From contig CM043960.1 in assembly GCA_014529385.2 (NCBI GenBank), forward strand, positions 122,501,043 through 122,565,042: a DNA stretch of 64,000 bases. The letters are read 5' to 3'. This document shows, one piece after another, positions 9,583 to 20,859 of this stretch; within the stretch, counting starts at the first letter, position 1, and the number at the start of each line of letters is the position of its first letter. Source of the stretch: Adiantum capillus-veneris. Its lineage: Eukaryota > Streptophyta > Polypodiopsida > Polypodiales > Pteridaceae. Both the position numbers and the translations under genes were made by a program. The notes below the pieces were generated by a model. That model had not been told where the DNA came from. It did not search any database and worked only from the letters and a program-made list of their open reading frames with translations.

Positions 9583-10027
9583 ATGTCGAGCCAAGGGAGA
9601 AGCGTTGAAGAGGAACTTCAACAAGTGCAAGCTCAGCTCGCGGAGTTGCAACAAATTTTACTGTTTCCGGACGTCCAAAAGCTTGGGCGGAATGAAGAAA
9701 ACGAATGGAACTGATGTAGCCAAGCATCCAGACAACACTGTTGGCGTGAGACCACAGGAGGCAAGAGAAGAAGAACGTGCCGAGGTGCACAAAGGATCTT
9801 CGGATCGGAATGAACGGCCTACTTCAAGGAAAGGCCAGGAAAAAGCGCTCTCTCTTCTAGACGAGAGCAAGGACATCTCTATCTCATCTCCATCTTACTG
9901 TCCTGATTAAACTTCTACTTCTCGATCATCTCGTCAGAAGAAGGAAGCAGCTACTACTGCCACTACCATACATCAACCTAAAGATAAGCCTCGATTCAAG
10001 AAGCAAGGTTGCAAGTCTCAACATCTC
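9583..10027 (+). pseudogene. D1 gag N-terminus
   Basis: The gag start codon is at 9583 (MSSQGRSVEEELQQVQAQL..), matching D2 at 26273. A two-base loss near 9672 shifts the frame relative to D2, and a TAA at 9907-9909 replaces a Tyr codon of D2. The segment is acidic and Gln/Glu-rich, then Ser/Lys-rich, which looks like a flexible matrix-like N-terminus. The open frame resumes at 10028. Confidence 0.8.
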
Positions 10028-12265
10028 ATGAGAGTCTTCAAATCAGGCGACAAGGACATCAAGTTCGTAACCTACAACGGACAGAGAGACATCTCCAAAG
10101 CACTGTCCTTCATCAGACAGTTTGAAGTCGCCTTTACCAATGGGCACTTCACAGAAAAATCCAAATTACGCCATGTGGGGATGCACCTCAAGGAAACGGC
10201 AAGTAATTGGTGGTTAGCCAAGATTCTGGAAGGTTCTCAGGCCAGAACTTGGGAGAGCTTCAAATCTGAATTTTATGAACAATTTCTTCCACCCGACTTC
10301 GAACAGGACATACGGAAGGAATGGGACTGGCTTGCCCAGAAGGAACATGAAAGAGTAACGACTTATGTGGACAAGTATTGGTCGGTTCTTCTTAAGGTCA
10401 CTCCCTTCATGAAGATTGCCGACGAGGAAAAGAAAAGAAAGTTCGAAGCGGGTCTCCAACCGCAGCTTCGAAAGAGTATGAAGGTGTATCCGCATGATAC
10501 TCTTCAAAGGATGATGGAGTCAGCAATCATTGCTGAGGATTTGCACTCAACTAGGATGCCCAGAAAGATGGAGCATAGCACTTACCGTGCAAGACCAAGA
10601 GGGGTCTACGATAACCATGGGGGCCAAGGAAGAAAACGTCCTCCATCTAGAGACGATGATCATTCTAAGAAGCCAGAGGGCACTGGCAAGCGAACTAAGT
10701 ATCTTTCTCCTACTCAACGTCAAACTTTCAGAGAGGAAGGAAGATGCTTCTATTGTGGCGAGAAAGGACATATGAAACTGGACTGCCCGCTAAAGCAGCA
10801 ATGGCAAGAACAAGCCTCTACGAGGCAAGAGGAAGCAAGGAAGGAACCCGCACCACCAAACTCGAACTCAATTCCAGATGTTCAAGGAAACACAGAAACA
10901 GAGAAAGGGCAGCGTCAACTTCTGAAGGGCTGGGGGTCTTTGAACAACCAGGGAGTACTGATTCTTTATGATCCAGGATCCACGGATAACTTCATCTCCG
11001 TGGATACTGCAGAACGTTTGTGCCTTACACCGGCTCAGCTTGGCACACGGGTTACATCCGGATCGGCATTCGAGGGGTTGACAACCAATGCAACTCCCGT
11101 GCAAGGACAACTCAATCTTCGGATTGGCGAGTACAAGGACCGTGAATCATTTTTGATGGCACCCATCGAGGGATGTGATATCATCTTGGGTATGCCATGG
11201 CACTTTCACATGACACCTATTCCCGATTATGTGGAAAAGACCCTCATTTTGGATCATGGGGGTAAGAAAATAAAGATTCAAGCTGATGCAGGAGATTGGA
11301 AGTTCCCAATTGTAAGCCATATCTCCATTAAGAAAGAAATGAAGAAGTATGTTTCTGCTTACTTGATTTTTGCAAAGGATAAAACTAGTAGGGACTCTCT
11401 CTCTAGTTTGGAAATTAAGCGTCTTCAATTTATTGAAAAGTACAAGGATTGTTTCACGGAAACACTACCTGATGAACTCCCTCCGGTACGCCCGGAAGAT
11501 CACCGTATAGATCTCATACCGGGTAGCTCGCCTCCCAATCAACCCCCTTATCGGGTGAGTCTTGCTCAGCAAGAGGAAATTTTGAAGCAAGTCAACGAGC
11601 TTCTAGAGAAAGGGTTAGTACGGCCAAGTGCTTCACCCTACTGCTCTCTAGTTCTACTGGTGCAGAAGAAAGATGGCACGTTTCGAATGTGCATAGACTA
11701 TCGGTCTTTAAACAAGATCACAATCAAGAATCGCTTTCCGATCCCTCGAATTGATGATATACTTGATAAGTTGCAGGGTGCAAGTGTCTTTAGTCGCATA
11801 GACTTAAAGAGTGGGTATCATCAGATACGGATCGCCCTTGAGGATGTCCATAAGACTGCTTTCCGCACAACCTTTGGACTATATGAATTCTTGGTAATGC
11901 CTTTCGGCTTGACCAATGCTCCTGCGACATTCAATCGCATGATGGACCGCATTCTCAGCCCGTATCGAGCTTTTACGGGAGTATTCTTTGACGACATACT
12001 CATCTTCTCTAAGTCAGAAGAGGAACATCGGAAGCACTTGGACTTAGTGTTTCAAGAATTGCGAAAGCATGAGTTGCATGTGAATGCAAAGAAGAGCGAG
12101 TTCTTTCTCTCAGAGATACACTATCTCGGCCATATAGTCTCTCACAATCAAGTGAGTATGGATCCTGCCAAGATCCGAGTGGTAGAAGATTGGCTTATTC
12201 CCACTACGGTACATGATGTACATAGCTTCCCGGGCTTATGTTCATATTATCGAAGGTTTGTCTGA
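10028..12265 (+). CDS. D1 gag-protease-reverse transcriptase, 745-codon open frame
   Basis: The longest open frame in the window. Residues about 1-160 are the capsid (ALSFIRQFEVAF, NWWLAKIL). C240-C253 is a CCHC zinc knuckle (CFYCGEKGHMKLDC). The aspartic protease site DPGS starts at D315. RT runs from about 490 ([12 protein letters not shown]), with [34 protein letters not shown] and the catalytic FFDD at 653-656, and ends at YYRRFV. The stop is TGA where D2 has CGA, so the ancestral protein continued into RNase H at 12266. Gag and pol are in one frame, usual for plant chromoviruses. The ATG used for coordinates is internal; the true gag start is 9583. Confidence 0.9.
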   Translation: MRVFKSGDKDIKFVTYNGQRDISKALSFIRQFEVAFTNGHFTEKSKLRHVGMHLKETASNWWLAKILEGSQARTWESFKSEFYEQFLPPDFEQDIRKEWDWLAQKEHERVTTYVDKYWSVLLKVTPFMKIADEEKKRKFEAGLQPQLRKSMKVYPHDTLQRMMESAIIAEDLHSTRMPRKMEHSTYRARPRGVYDNHGGQGRKRPPSRDDDHSKKPEGTGKRTKYLSPTQRQTFREEGRCFYCGEKGHMKLDCPLKQQWQEQASTRQEEARKEPAPPNSNSIPDVQGNTETEKGQRQLLKGWGSLNNQGVLILYDPGSTDNFISVDTAERLCLTPAQLGTRVTSGSAFEGLTTNATPVQGQLNLRIGEYKDRESFLMAPIEGCDIILGMPWHFHMTPIPDYVEKTLILDHGGKKIKIQADAGDWKFPIVSHISIKKEMKKYVSAYLIFAKDKTSRDSLSSLEIKRLQFIEKYKDCFTETLPDELPPVRPEDHRIDLIPGSSPPNQPPYRVSLAQQEEILKQVNELLEKGLVRPSASPYCSLVLLVQKKDGTFRMCIDYRSLNKITIKNRFPIPRIDDILDKLQGASVFSRIDLKSGYHQIRIALEDVHKTAFRTTFGLYEFLVMPFGLTNAPATFNRMMDRILSPYRAFTGVFFDDILIFSKSEEEHRKHLDLVFQELRKHELHVNAKKSEFFLSEIHYLGHIVSHNQVSMDPAKIRVVEDWLIPTTVHDVHSFPGLCSYYRRFV

Positions 12266-12967
12266 GGATTTGCTCATGTAGTAGGACCACTTCATGGCTT
12301 AACAAAGAAGAAGATTCCTTTCAGATGGGGATCGAGACAACAAGGAGCTTTTGATCGGCTCAAGTACTTGCTAAGCCATGGACCTATTTTAATAGTGCTG
12401 GACTTAGGGGAACCGTTTGAGGTTCACTGCGATGCTTCGGGTGATTGCATCGGAGCAGTGTTAAACCAAGAAGGCCATGCAGTGGCTTATGAAAGCAGAC
12501 GGCTTAAGGATGCAGAGTTGCATGCATCAATCTACGAAAAGGAACTCACGGCTGTGATTCACGCCTTATCCAATTGGAAGCACTATCTTCTAGGAGCGGA
12601 TTTTGTGATCAAGACTGATCACCAGAGTTTGCGATATTTTCTTACGCAAAGGAAACTATCTGAGAAGCAGATGAGATGGGCAAGCTTTTTGTCTATGTTT
12701 CACTTCCAGATCCTTCACACGGCTGGGAGTAAGAATGTGGTCGCAGACGCATTGTCTAGGCGGCCAAGGGTGAACGCTATCACTTCGGTGTATCACCAAG
12801 AATTAGAAGCACTACCGGATTTGTATCCGAATGATCCAGACTTCTCCACCATTTGGGGAAAGCTACATCGTGGAGAGAATGAGTTTCCCTTCCATTTGGG
12901 ACGGTTATCTATAACACCATTAGGCTATATGTGTGGCGGAACCATTAAGAAAGAAGATCATGGATGA
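12266..12967 (+). pseudogene. D1 RNase H
   Basis: Continuation of pol after the TGA at 12263, open from 12368. The RNase H fold is clear: HCDASGDCIGAVL with the first catalytic Asp, then YEKELTAVIHAL (Glu), KTDHQSL (Asp) and the closing ADALSRRP. It removes RNA from the RNA-DNA hybrid during reverse transcription. A frame change near 12890-12930 (relative to D2 29000-29040) ends the frame at 12967, just before the integrase. Confidence 0.9.
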
Positions 12968-13823
12968 AGCACACGCTTCGCCTTATGCGGGTCATCGGGG
13001 TATTCTCCCTACGACCTGAGCAATGGAAAGATATTTCTTTTGGCCTAGCCTTAAAGCAGACATTGATAAGTATGTCAGGGAATGCTTGGTTTGCCAAAAA
13101 GTGAAGTATGATCGACATAAGACGCCTGGATTGCTACAGCCTTTGCCTGTGCCTAATGAACCTTGGGAAAGTATTGCCATGGACTTCATCATGGACCTCC
13201 CTAGAACTCAGACTGGAAATGACGCGATCTGGACCATTGTGGACAGGTTTAGCAAGCAAGCACACTTTATACCAGTCAAGAAAACGATCAAAGCATATCA
13301 TATGGTTAGGGTTTTTCTAGCACAGATCTTTAAGCATCATGGAATGCCTAAGTCTATTGTGAGCGATCGAGATCGTCGCATGACATGAAATTTTTGGCGT
13401 GCCTTGATGGATAATCTTGGTAGAAAGCTGAATTTTTCATCTGCCTACCATCCTCAAACGGACGGGCAAAGTGAGATAGCCAATTCCACAGTATTGGATA
13501 TGTTAAAAGCTTATGTGTCAGACCGGCAATCTGATTGGGAAAAATATTTGCCTCTTGTCGAGTATGCGTATAACAATACCATACACTCATCGACGGGGAA
13601 AGCACCTTTTGAGATTCTCTATGGTAAGCCTTTGCTTCCACCCATCCTTTTAACTAAGGATAAGATCTTTGCAGCAGATGAATTTGTCCGGGATTTGGAC
13701 ACCGCCTACGGGCAAGTTAGGAGAGCTATTCTACGCTCTCAGGAAAAGCATAAGAAAGCTGCAGACAAAGCACAGAAGGAATCTAGACTTAACAGTCGGA
13801 CAGTTAGTCTTACTCAAGTTTGA
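12962..13823 (+). pseudogene. D1 integrase, zinc-binding and catalytic domains
   Basis: The N-terminal HHCC domain (DEAHASPYAGH..ECLVCQ) is followed by the catalytic core with Asp in AMDFIMDLP, Asp in VSDRD and Glu in GQSEI. It inserts the cDNA into chromosomes. TGA codons at 13018 (D2: TCA) and 13386 (D2: GGA) interrupt it. Near 13770 one extra base shifts the frame, and the true frame continues in the overlapping segment at 13669-14256. Confidence 0.9.
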
Positions 13824-14256
13824 GAAGGCAAGACTTAAGAAACAAGCATCTCATAAGGGGAAAGTGGCAAAAATTTCTACCCGTTATTATGGGCCGTTTA
13901 AGATTATTGAGCGAGTGAATGATGTCGCTTTCCGATTAGAGCTACTGCCTAATTGGAAGATCCATAATGCTTTCCATGTGAGTTTACTCCGGCCGTATGT
14001 GGGACCGCCTCCGAGCCAGCCTAGCGCTGAGGAACCTCCTGAGGTTGAGGAAACAGAAGAAATACTCCAACCGGAGCAGATAGTAAGTCATCAGGAGCGG
14101 TCTCTCAAGTCCGGAAAGATAACACGGAAGTATTTGGTTAAGTTTAAGAACTATTCGAATCTAGATGCTCAGTGGATGACGCAGGAGGAATTAGCAGCTT
14201 ATCCCGAGATACTGGAGGTATATGTCCAAGCACTACAGTTGAGGTCAACTGTTTAG
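13669..14256 (+). pseudogene. D1 integrase C-terminus and chromodomain
   Basis: From about 13770 this frame carries the integrase C-terminal module (LLKFEKARLKK, then YYGPFKIIERVNDVAF, the GPY/F motif, and WKIHNAFHVSLLRPY). After an acidic Pro/Glu linker comes a chromodomain (RKYLVKFKNYSNLDAQWMTQEEL). Chromodomains bias integration toward marked chromatin. The frame ends LQLRSTV-stop at 14254-14256. The purine tract AAGCCAGAGGGA follows directly, before the 3' LTR. Confidence 0.9.
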
Positions 14257-14268
14257 AAGCCAGAGGGA

Positions 14269-14916
14269 TGTTGCTAATTGGACTATTTTCTATTTTTTAA
14301 TGATTAAATCTCTTTTTTAGGATATTTTATTATGTGCACTAAGAACTGTTAAAAAGATTGTAGCTACAGGAACTGCCGCGCTGGGATTCTGGAATAGAGC
14401 TTGGCGACAGAATTTGCAAGTGTTCGCGTGACAACTGCGAACGGAGGTTGATTCTCCGAGCAAGAAGCAACAGGTATAAGGTGTTGATACGCATTGAGAA
14501 TTGTTGCTTTATGTGGTTTGTTTTGCAGGAATCTCCTGTCTTACGGGAAGGCCCTTCATGGGAAGTACGGCTTCACGCCTAAGTCCCTTACGGGAAAGTA
14601 CGGCTTCGTGCCTAAGTCCCTTACGGGAAAGTACGGCTTCGCGCCTAAGTCCCTTATGGGAAGGAACGGCCTGGTGCCCAAGCCCTTTACGGGAAAGCAC
14701 GACCTTCGGGTCTAAGATTACAGAACAGAGGGGTTGCCTCGGGTTCTCGTGCTTGTAGAAGAATTCTCCCTGAATAAAAGAATACTCTTAATGGGGGGGT
14801 ACCAGCCCATCTTTTGGTCCCCAATATTGTGCCGATCTTCTCCCTTCTCTCATGTTTTCAAAGAATTATAATTTTCAGATTTTCTAAGTGCTAGTGTACG
14901 CTCCCGTTTTGTGACA
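14269..14916 (+). repeat. D1 3' LTR (internally deleted)
   Basis: Same ends as the 5' LTR but 648 bp. At 14377/14378 the sequence jumps from the equivalent of 8258 to 8943, removing 684 bp that include the TGACG modules, the palindrome and the TATA box. Three 33-bp units remain (ATG frame 14494-14715). Confidence 0.92.
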
Positions 14917-14921
14917 GTCTC

Positions 14922-15551
14922 TCTCCTGCTGAATTGAGAACCCTCATTAGCGAAGGAAGATGCTTCAAGTGTCGACAAATTGGACATATGAAGGGTTGCC
15001 CTACCACAGATGTACAGGGGAATACAACGAAGGATGGAAAAGAAAGAGCTCTTCTCAAAGCATGGGGTAGCATAAACAACCAACGGGCTCTTATTCTGTT
15101 TGATCCTGGCAATACAGACAATTTCATCTCTACAAAGCTAGCCGATGACCTGAATTTACAACCCAACCCTTTTGGAGTTTCTATTCAAGCACAATCTGCT
15201 TTCAAAGGGCAGAACTCCAGCTCTACTCCAATCATAGGGAAGTTGAATTTAAAGGTCGACAACTACAAAAATCAAGAGTCTTTCTTACTAGCTTCACGTG
15301 AAGGGTGTGATGTCATCTTGGGAATGCCTTCGCACTACAAGATGCATCCCAGTCCTGACTATGTTCAGAAAACTTTTCCCTTTGATCATAAAGGAAAGCA
15401 ATATCTTGTACTTGCAGAAGCAAGTGATTGGCATATCCCCATCGCCAATCACATTGCAATCAAGAAAGTAATGAAAAAGTGTGTTTTAGCGTACTTAATT
15501 TTTGCAAGAGAGAGAGAGATGTGTCTGCTTCACAACTTTCTTCCTCTTTAG
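14922..15551 (+). pseudogene. A1 nucleocapsid and protease
   Basis: A1 polyprotein resumed after D1 (ATG-free; the frame continues from 8149). The zinc knuckle reads CFKCRQIGHMKGC, one residue shorter than the CX2CX4HX4C norm (D1 has CFYCGEKGHMKLDC), so metal binding may be impaired. The protease motif is LFDPGNTDNFIS with DPGN in place of DPGS. A frame break follows near 15520 in an (AG)n stretch. Confidence 0.88.
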
Positions 15552-15580
15552 AGCAAAAAGAATTAAGTTATTAGAAAGTT

Positions 15581-16740
15581 TTGAAGATTGTTTTGCATAT
15601 GAACTTCCAAATAAACTCCCACCTTCTCGCACCTCAGGATGTGCATAAGACTTCATTTAGAACAACCTTCGGGTTGTTTGAATTCTTAGTGATGCCTTTT
15701 GGACTCACTAATGCACCAGCCACATTCAACAGAATGATGGATAGAATCTTTCACTCATATAGAAGATTTACAGGAGTTTTCTTCGATGACGTCTTAATCT
15801 TCTCAGAGACGGAAGAAGAACACTATAAGCATCTTGCATTAGTGTTTGAAGAATTACGCAAACACAAATTACTTGTGAAAGCTAAGAAGAGAGAGTTTTT
15901 TCTACAAGAAATTCACTACTTGGGCCATATAGTATCTCACAATCAGGTGAGAATGAACCCTGATAAGATTCAAGCAGATGTAGAATGGCCTACGCCAACT
16001 ACAGTACATGACTCACGAAGTTTTCTTGGCCTCTGTTCCTATTATCGACGTTTCATTCGAGCTTTTGTCACCATAGCGGGTCCTCTCCATGATCTGACCA
16101 AGAAGCGGATTCCATTCCATTGGGGGCCTGGACAAAAACAAGCTTTTGAAAAGCTTAAGTATCTACTTAGTCATGGTCCCGTTCTCATCGTCCCTGATCT
16201 TCAAAAACCTTTTGAGGTGTACTGCAATGCATCTGGAGATTGTGTAGGAGCAGTTTTGAACCAAGAGGGTCACGCCATAGCCTACGAAAGTCGGTGCCTT
16301 AGAGATGCAGAGTTGCATGCTTCCATTTATGAGAAAGAGGTAGTGGCAGTAATTCATGCTCTTTCCATTTGGAAACATTATCTCTTAGGAGTTGATTTTA
16401 TAATCAAGACAGATCATCAGAGTCTTCGCTACTTTCTCACACAGAGAAAGCTATCCGAAAAACAGATGAGATGGGCCAACTTTCTTTCAATGTTCCATTA
16501 TTAGATTTTACACACTTCTGGAACAAAGAATGCAGTTGCAGATGCTCTCTCCAGGCGTCCAAAGATCAATGCAATAACAACTATCTATCATGAGGAACTA
16601 GAATCTCTCAGTGAGATGTATCCCAAGATCCAGACTTCGCTACAATTTGGGCAGATCTTCAAGCTGGTCACTCAAGGCCACCTTATTCCATTAGGGACAA
16701 TACGCTCTATCGTCAATAAGCACTGTGCATAGCTCAACCC
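15581..16740 (+). pseudogene. A1 reverse transcriptase (truncated) and RNase H
   Basis: The RT fingers/palm start is deleted: the sequence passes from the YELPNKLPPSR region straight to DVHKTSFRTTFG, losing about 350 bp that D1 has at 11490-11840. The rest of RT is present with [12 protein letters not shown] and FFDDVLIF. RNase H follows, but its first catalytic Asp is Asn (YCNASGD; codon AAT at 16226, D1 has GAT). A TAG at 16501 and frame changes near 16620 interrupt it. NAVADALSRRP marks the RNase H end. Confidence 0.88.
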
Positions 16741-16752
16741 TTACGACAAAAG

Positions 16753-18046
16753 GTGATGGATGAAGCACATAATTCTCCTTATGTCGGGCATTGGGGAATT
16801 GCTGCTACCACTAGTTCTCTTGAAAGATATTTCTTTTGGCCAACACTTCGTGCGGACATTGAAAAATATATACGGGAGTGTTTAGTCTGCCAACAAGTGA
16901 AATACGACAGACATAAAGTTTATGGCAAGCTTCAGCCACTCCCTGTGCCTTACATGCCATGGGAAAGTATTGGCATGGATTTTATTACGGATCTTCCTAG
17001 ATCCAAGAATGGAGATGATGCAATCTGGACTATAGTAGACAGATTCAATGAGCAAGCACATTTCCTTCCATTTAAGAAGACGATTAAAGCTAATCACATG
17101 GCTAGAATATTTCTAGCTCAGATTTTTAAACATCATGGATTGCCAAAGACTGTTGTCAGCGATGGAGATCCTCGCGTGACTAGTCTATTTTGGCAAGCAT
17201 TGTTCAAAAACTTGGGAACTAAGCTTGATTTTTCGTCGGCTTATCATCCTCAAACAGATAGTCAACGCGAAATCGCTAATGCCACTGTTTTAGATCTCCT
17301 CAAGTGCTGTGTTTCGGAAAGACAATCCGAATGGGAACATTACTTACGTTAGTTGAGTTTGCGTATAATAATACCATACATTCTTCAACTGGTAAAGCTC
17401 CCTTCGAAATTATTTATGAGAAGCCACTCTTACTTCCTATTATGGTTACCAAAGAAAACATCTTCACCGCAGATGAATTTGTGCGCAATATTGATACTGC
17501 CTACCAACAAGTAAAGCAAGCGATTCTTCGTACTTAAGAGCAACAGAAGAGAAAAGCAGACAAGCACAAAAGGAATCTCAATCTTGAGAAAGGACAATAT
17601 GTCCTACTTAAGTTCGAGAAAGCTAAACTGAAAAAGCGGGTCGGAAAAGGGAAAGTTGTTAAACTTTCCCATAGATTTTACGGCCCTTTCAAGATTACAG
17701 ATACAGTCAATGAAGTGACTTTTAGGTTGGATTTGCCTCCTCATTGGCATCCATAATGCTTTTCATGTAAGTCTCCTCCGACCATATGTTGGACCTCCTC
17801 CAGTGGCGCCAGTACAAGAAGATCCTCTAGAAGTCTAAGAGATTCAGGAAATCCTTCAACCTGAACAGATAATACACCACTCTGAGAGACAACTAAAATC
17901 CGGGAGCCTACATCGAAAGTATTTTAGTTAAGTTCAAGAATTACACCCTTTTAGATGCAAAATGGATGACTGAGTCCGATCTCAAGGACTACCCAAACAT
18001 CTTGCACAGGTATGTTGATGCTCTACAATTGAGGTCAACTGTTTAG
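16753..18046 (+). pseudogene. A1 integrase and chromodomain
   Basis: Open at 16753-17352: HHCC domain (DEAHNSPYVGHWG..ECLVCQ), then core Asp in GMDFITDLP, Asp in VSDGD and Glu in QREIA. A frameshift near 17345 and a TAA at 17535 precede the C-terminal module (YGPFKITDTVNEV at about 17670-17720) and the chromodomain (KYFS.. to MTESDLKDYP, about 17910-17990). It ends LQLRSTV-stop at 18046, then the purine tract ACCAAGAGGA and the LTR. Confidence 0.87.
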
Positions 18047-18058
18047 AACCAAGAGGAA

Positions 18059-19497
18059 TGTAACAATGTCAGACTTTGTAAATAATTAATTTATTTACGA
18101 GGAAATAATTATCTAATTAGTTGTGTGCACATCAGAATAGATTTAGCCGTTCTGCGGCCTCAAGTGCGCCCGGAGTGTGGGTCAGAGCACCTCAGGGAGA
18201 CCCTAGCAGAAAATACCGTGAAGCCCTAGTGATTGGGAAATTGGGTCTTCAATGAAGGGGTAGATAATAACCTCAAGTTTCAGGCTCAGAAAATTACGCG
18301 TGTCAGTGCGAGCATAAGAATGAGATGGGGTCCTTAGAACAACAGTAACCCTAAGGCTTGAATTATTTTTACGGCCTTTACGATAAGTCAATTAAATTAT
18401 TTTATAGTGGTTTGTGCCGGAGCAAATGGCCAGACAAGTGCGAAAAGGTAATGCCAGAGCAGTGTCGGTACGACATTGTGCTGGGGAGCAGCTAACATTT
18501 CATTAGTAGCATCTGAGTGTGCAGTTGTGAGTTAATTTGCACATATCATTAATAGCCTAGGGACTTTTAAATGTGAAAGTTGAATGGTTTTAAAGTTATT
18601 AAGTAAGTGTGCCACTTGGCACACTTATCAATACTAAGTGGCTCTCTCACTCTCACTCTCACCCTCTCTCTTCTTCTAGCGCCCCCTCTTCCTGTTGGCT
18701 ATTTAGGAGCACCCCCTCCCCCTCTTCGCAGGTTGGCAGTGCATCTATCCCCCCAAATGTGAGAGTGCTCTACGCAACGGAGTTCTCCATTGAAGTTAGA
18801 GAATCAGCCCTTGTGGTGCATGTGGAGTCTTGGAGCTCCCATCACCTAGAACAAGGTTTCTCTTGATCATAGGCTGCTGTGGGGGAAGATTCATCGCGAA
18901 AAAGTAGAAGGAAACTCTCTTTCTTTCATGCCTAGCTGTTGCAAATTCTTTGCTTTCAGCCCCTAATCACTTCCATTAGGGTGAATTTCAGCAAAGCACT
19001 CATAGAATCTAGTCCTACTCTACCTACACTACGCGTACAATAAGTTTGGTGCGATTCCATCGCGAAAAAGGTCTTTAATTCGGCATTGGAACGTGCTTAG
19101 GTAACATTTTCAGGTTATGTGCAGAAAATTACAGCAAGCATGTGTGTGTGCATTTTGCGTATTTCTCCCTTGTTTTTATTGCAGGAATTGGTTATGTATA
19201 AAGGGACACGGTTAGCGGAAGGTAGAATCTCATTTTCAAGAGCTTCCGTTGAGTTTTGTGGAAGATAGACTCTCGTTTTCGAGAGCTTCCCAAAATCTCA
19301 TAGCAAAGGGAAAATCCTCTTAGTATTCAGAGAGTAGCTTTTGCACTTTCTCAGTTAGAAGCAGAAAAGAAAGAATAGAGGACGGGCTATTGCCCCGTTC
19401 CTGTGCTTGTAAAGATTCTCCCTTAGTAATAAAGATAATCTCTTTATGGGGGGGAACCAACCCATCTTCTATGGGCTGGTCCCCAATGAAGTGTCAA

Positions 19498-19543
<46 letters not shown>

Positions 19544-19619
19544 CCCCCCCCCCATCCAATTCTCTTGAGTATTTCAAGTATAATTAAAAGTTAGTTTACG
19601 CTTCCGTATTTTTGTGACA
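18059..19619 (+). repeat. A1 3' LTR
   Basis: Uninterrupted 1561-bp copy, TGTAACAATGTCAG to TTTTGTGACA. It retains the empty GGTAG site (18256-18270) where the 5' LTR has the solo C LTR. A (CT)n run (19501-19540) is followed by 13 C (19541-19553). Confidence 0.93.
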
Positions 19620-19624
19620 TGAAT

Positions 19625-20760
19625 CTTCTTGTGGCAGATAAAGTGTGCTATCTTACCAAAGTAAGTTCTTATTCCGGGCCTTTTGTTTGGGTAGGCCAAT
19701 TGTTCTGATCTGAAGATCCCTTGTGCATTGTTGCACGTCTTTCGTGCTGGCAATTCCGGCCTTGAGAACAATTGGCTCTCGTAAGCAATGACATTGGCCT
19801 TCTTGCATTAAGACTGCATCCAGACTACGACCACAAGTATCACAACATACTTCAAACGACTTTTGCAAGTCCGACAAGTCAAAACTGGTCCCGTAGTCAA
19901 ATTCTGTTTCAATTTCTGAAAGGCAGTCACTTCTGTGGGTCCCCACAAGAAAGGGACTCCTTTCTGTGTCAAGATATGCAAAGGGGAAGCAATCTCTGCA
20001 AACTTTCGAATGAACCGCCTATAGTACAAACACAATCCCAAGAAGCTTCCAACTTCATGGACATTCTTCAAATCGGGCCTCTATCTTGGCTGGATCCATC
20101 TGCACTCCTACTGCTGACACAATGTGTGCCAAAAAGTGTATCTCTGGTAGGAAAAATTCACTTTTCTTCACATTAATCACTAACTTGTGATCTCGTAATG
20201 CCTGAAAGACTTGAAGTAGATATACTCTATGTTCTGCCTCATCCTTGGAGAAAACAATGATGTCGTCAAAGAAAGTGCCAACAAATAGTCTATACTCTCG
20301 AAAAATCCTGTCCATCATCCGGTTAAATGTCGCAGGAGCATTTGTTAGGCCAAACGGAATCACCAAAACTCTTCCGGCGCGATTCGAATCTGATGATATC
20401 CACTCTTCAAATCCAGCGTACTAAAACACGAGGATCCCTGTAATCTGTCGAGTATATCATCGATCCTAGGAATCGGAAATCGTTCTTGATGGTGATTTTG
20501 TTGAGAGCTCTATAATCGATGCGCGTTCTCCAAGATCCGTCTTTCTTCAAAACCAACAACACTGGAGAGCAATACGGTGAAGTACTAGGCTGGACAAGAC
20601 CCTTTTCCAAGAGGTCTTTCACTTGGTTCATAATCTCTCCGTTCTGGGCTCGGCTCACACGGTAAGGTGGCCGGTTCGGTGGTGTGCTTCCTGGTATCAT
20701 ATCAGTAGTATGATCCTCAGGACGAGCGGGTGGTAACTCGCTTGGCAGGCCCTCTGAGAA
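19625..20760 (-). pseudogene. B1 reverse transcriptase and start of RNase H
   Basis: Minus-strand pol in several frames. 20407-20700 holds LIPG-like [33 protein letters not shown] and [13 protein letters not shown]. 20055-20366 holds [19 protein letters not shown] and FFDDIIVFSKDEAEH. 19808-20071 holds the connection (GSFLGLCLYYRRF). RNase H begins SFEVCCDTCGRSLDAVLMQEG near 19840-19900. From about 19770 to 19640 the sequence instead resembles a D/A-type gag N-terminal segment (compare 9775-9845), so the pol is joined to foreign gag sequence before the A1 insertion site. No integrase is present. Confidence 0.8.
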
Positions 20761-20859
20761 GCAATCGGCATGAGAGTGGAGAAAATCTTGGCGTTCTTTT
20801 TTTTTAGGTCAAAACATATTCGACCTTCATCCATCGTTTAGTTCTCTCCCAAAAAAAAG

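Larger units (their letters stand above)
8150..14916 (+). mobile_element. D1, Ty3/gypsy chromovirus
   Basis: Plus-strand element with perfect GTCTC duplications (8145-8149, 14917-14921) inside A1 gag. The 5' LTR is 1363 bp, the 3' LTR only 648 bp because of an internal deletion. It has all canonical domains in the order gag, zinc knuckle, protease, RT, RNase H, integrase, chromodomain, with few disabling changes, so it is among the best preserved elements here. D2 (24880-31733) is a sister copy. Confidence 0.95.
3495..19619 (+). mobile_element. A1, Ty3/gypsy chromovirus with two nested insertions
   Basis: Plus-strand element bounded by a perfect 5-bp duplication TGAAT (3490-3494 and 19620-19624). 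Order: 5' LTR (3495-6992, split by a solo C LTR), primer site (6994-7005), gag (7059-8149, split by D1), NC-PR (14922-15551), RT-RNase H (15581-16740), integrase-chromodomain (16753-18046), purine tract, 3' LTR (18059-19619). Without the solo C LTR the two LTRs are 1537 and 1561 bp. Several stops, frameshifts and an internal RT deletion make it non-functional. Confidence 0.92.
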
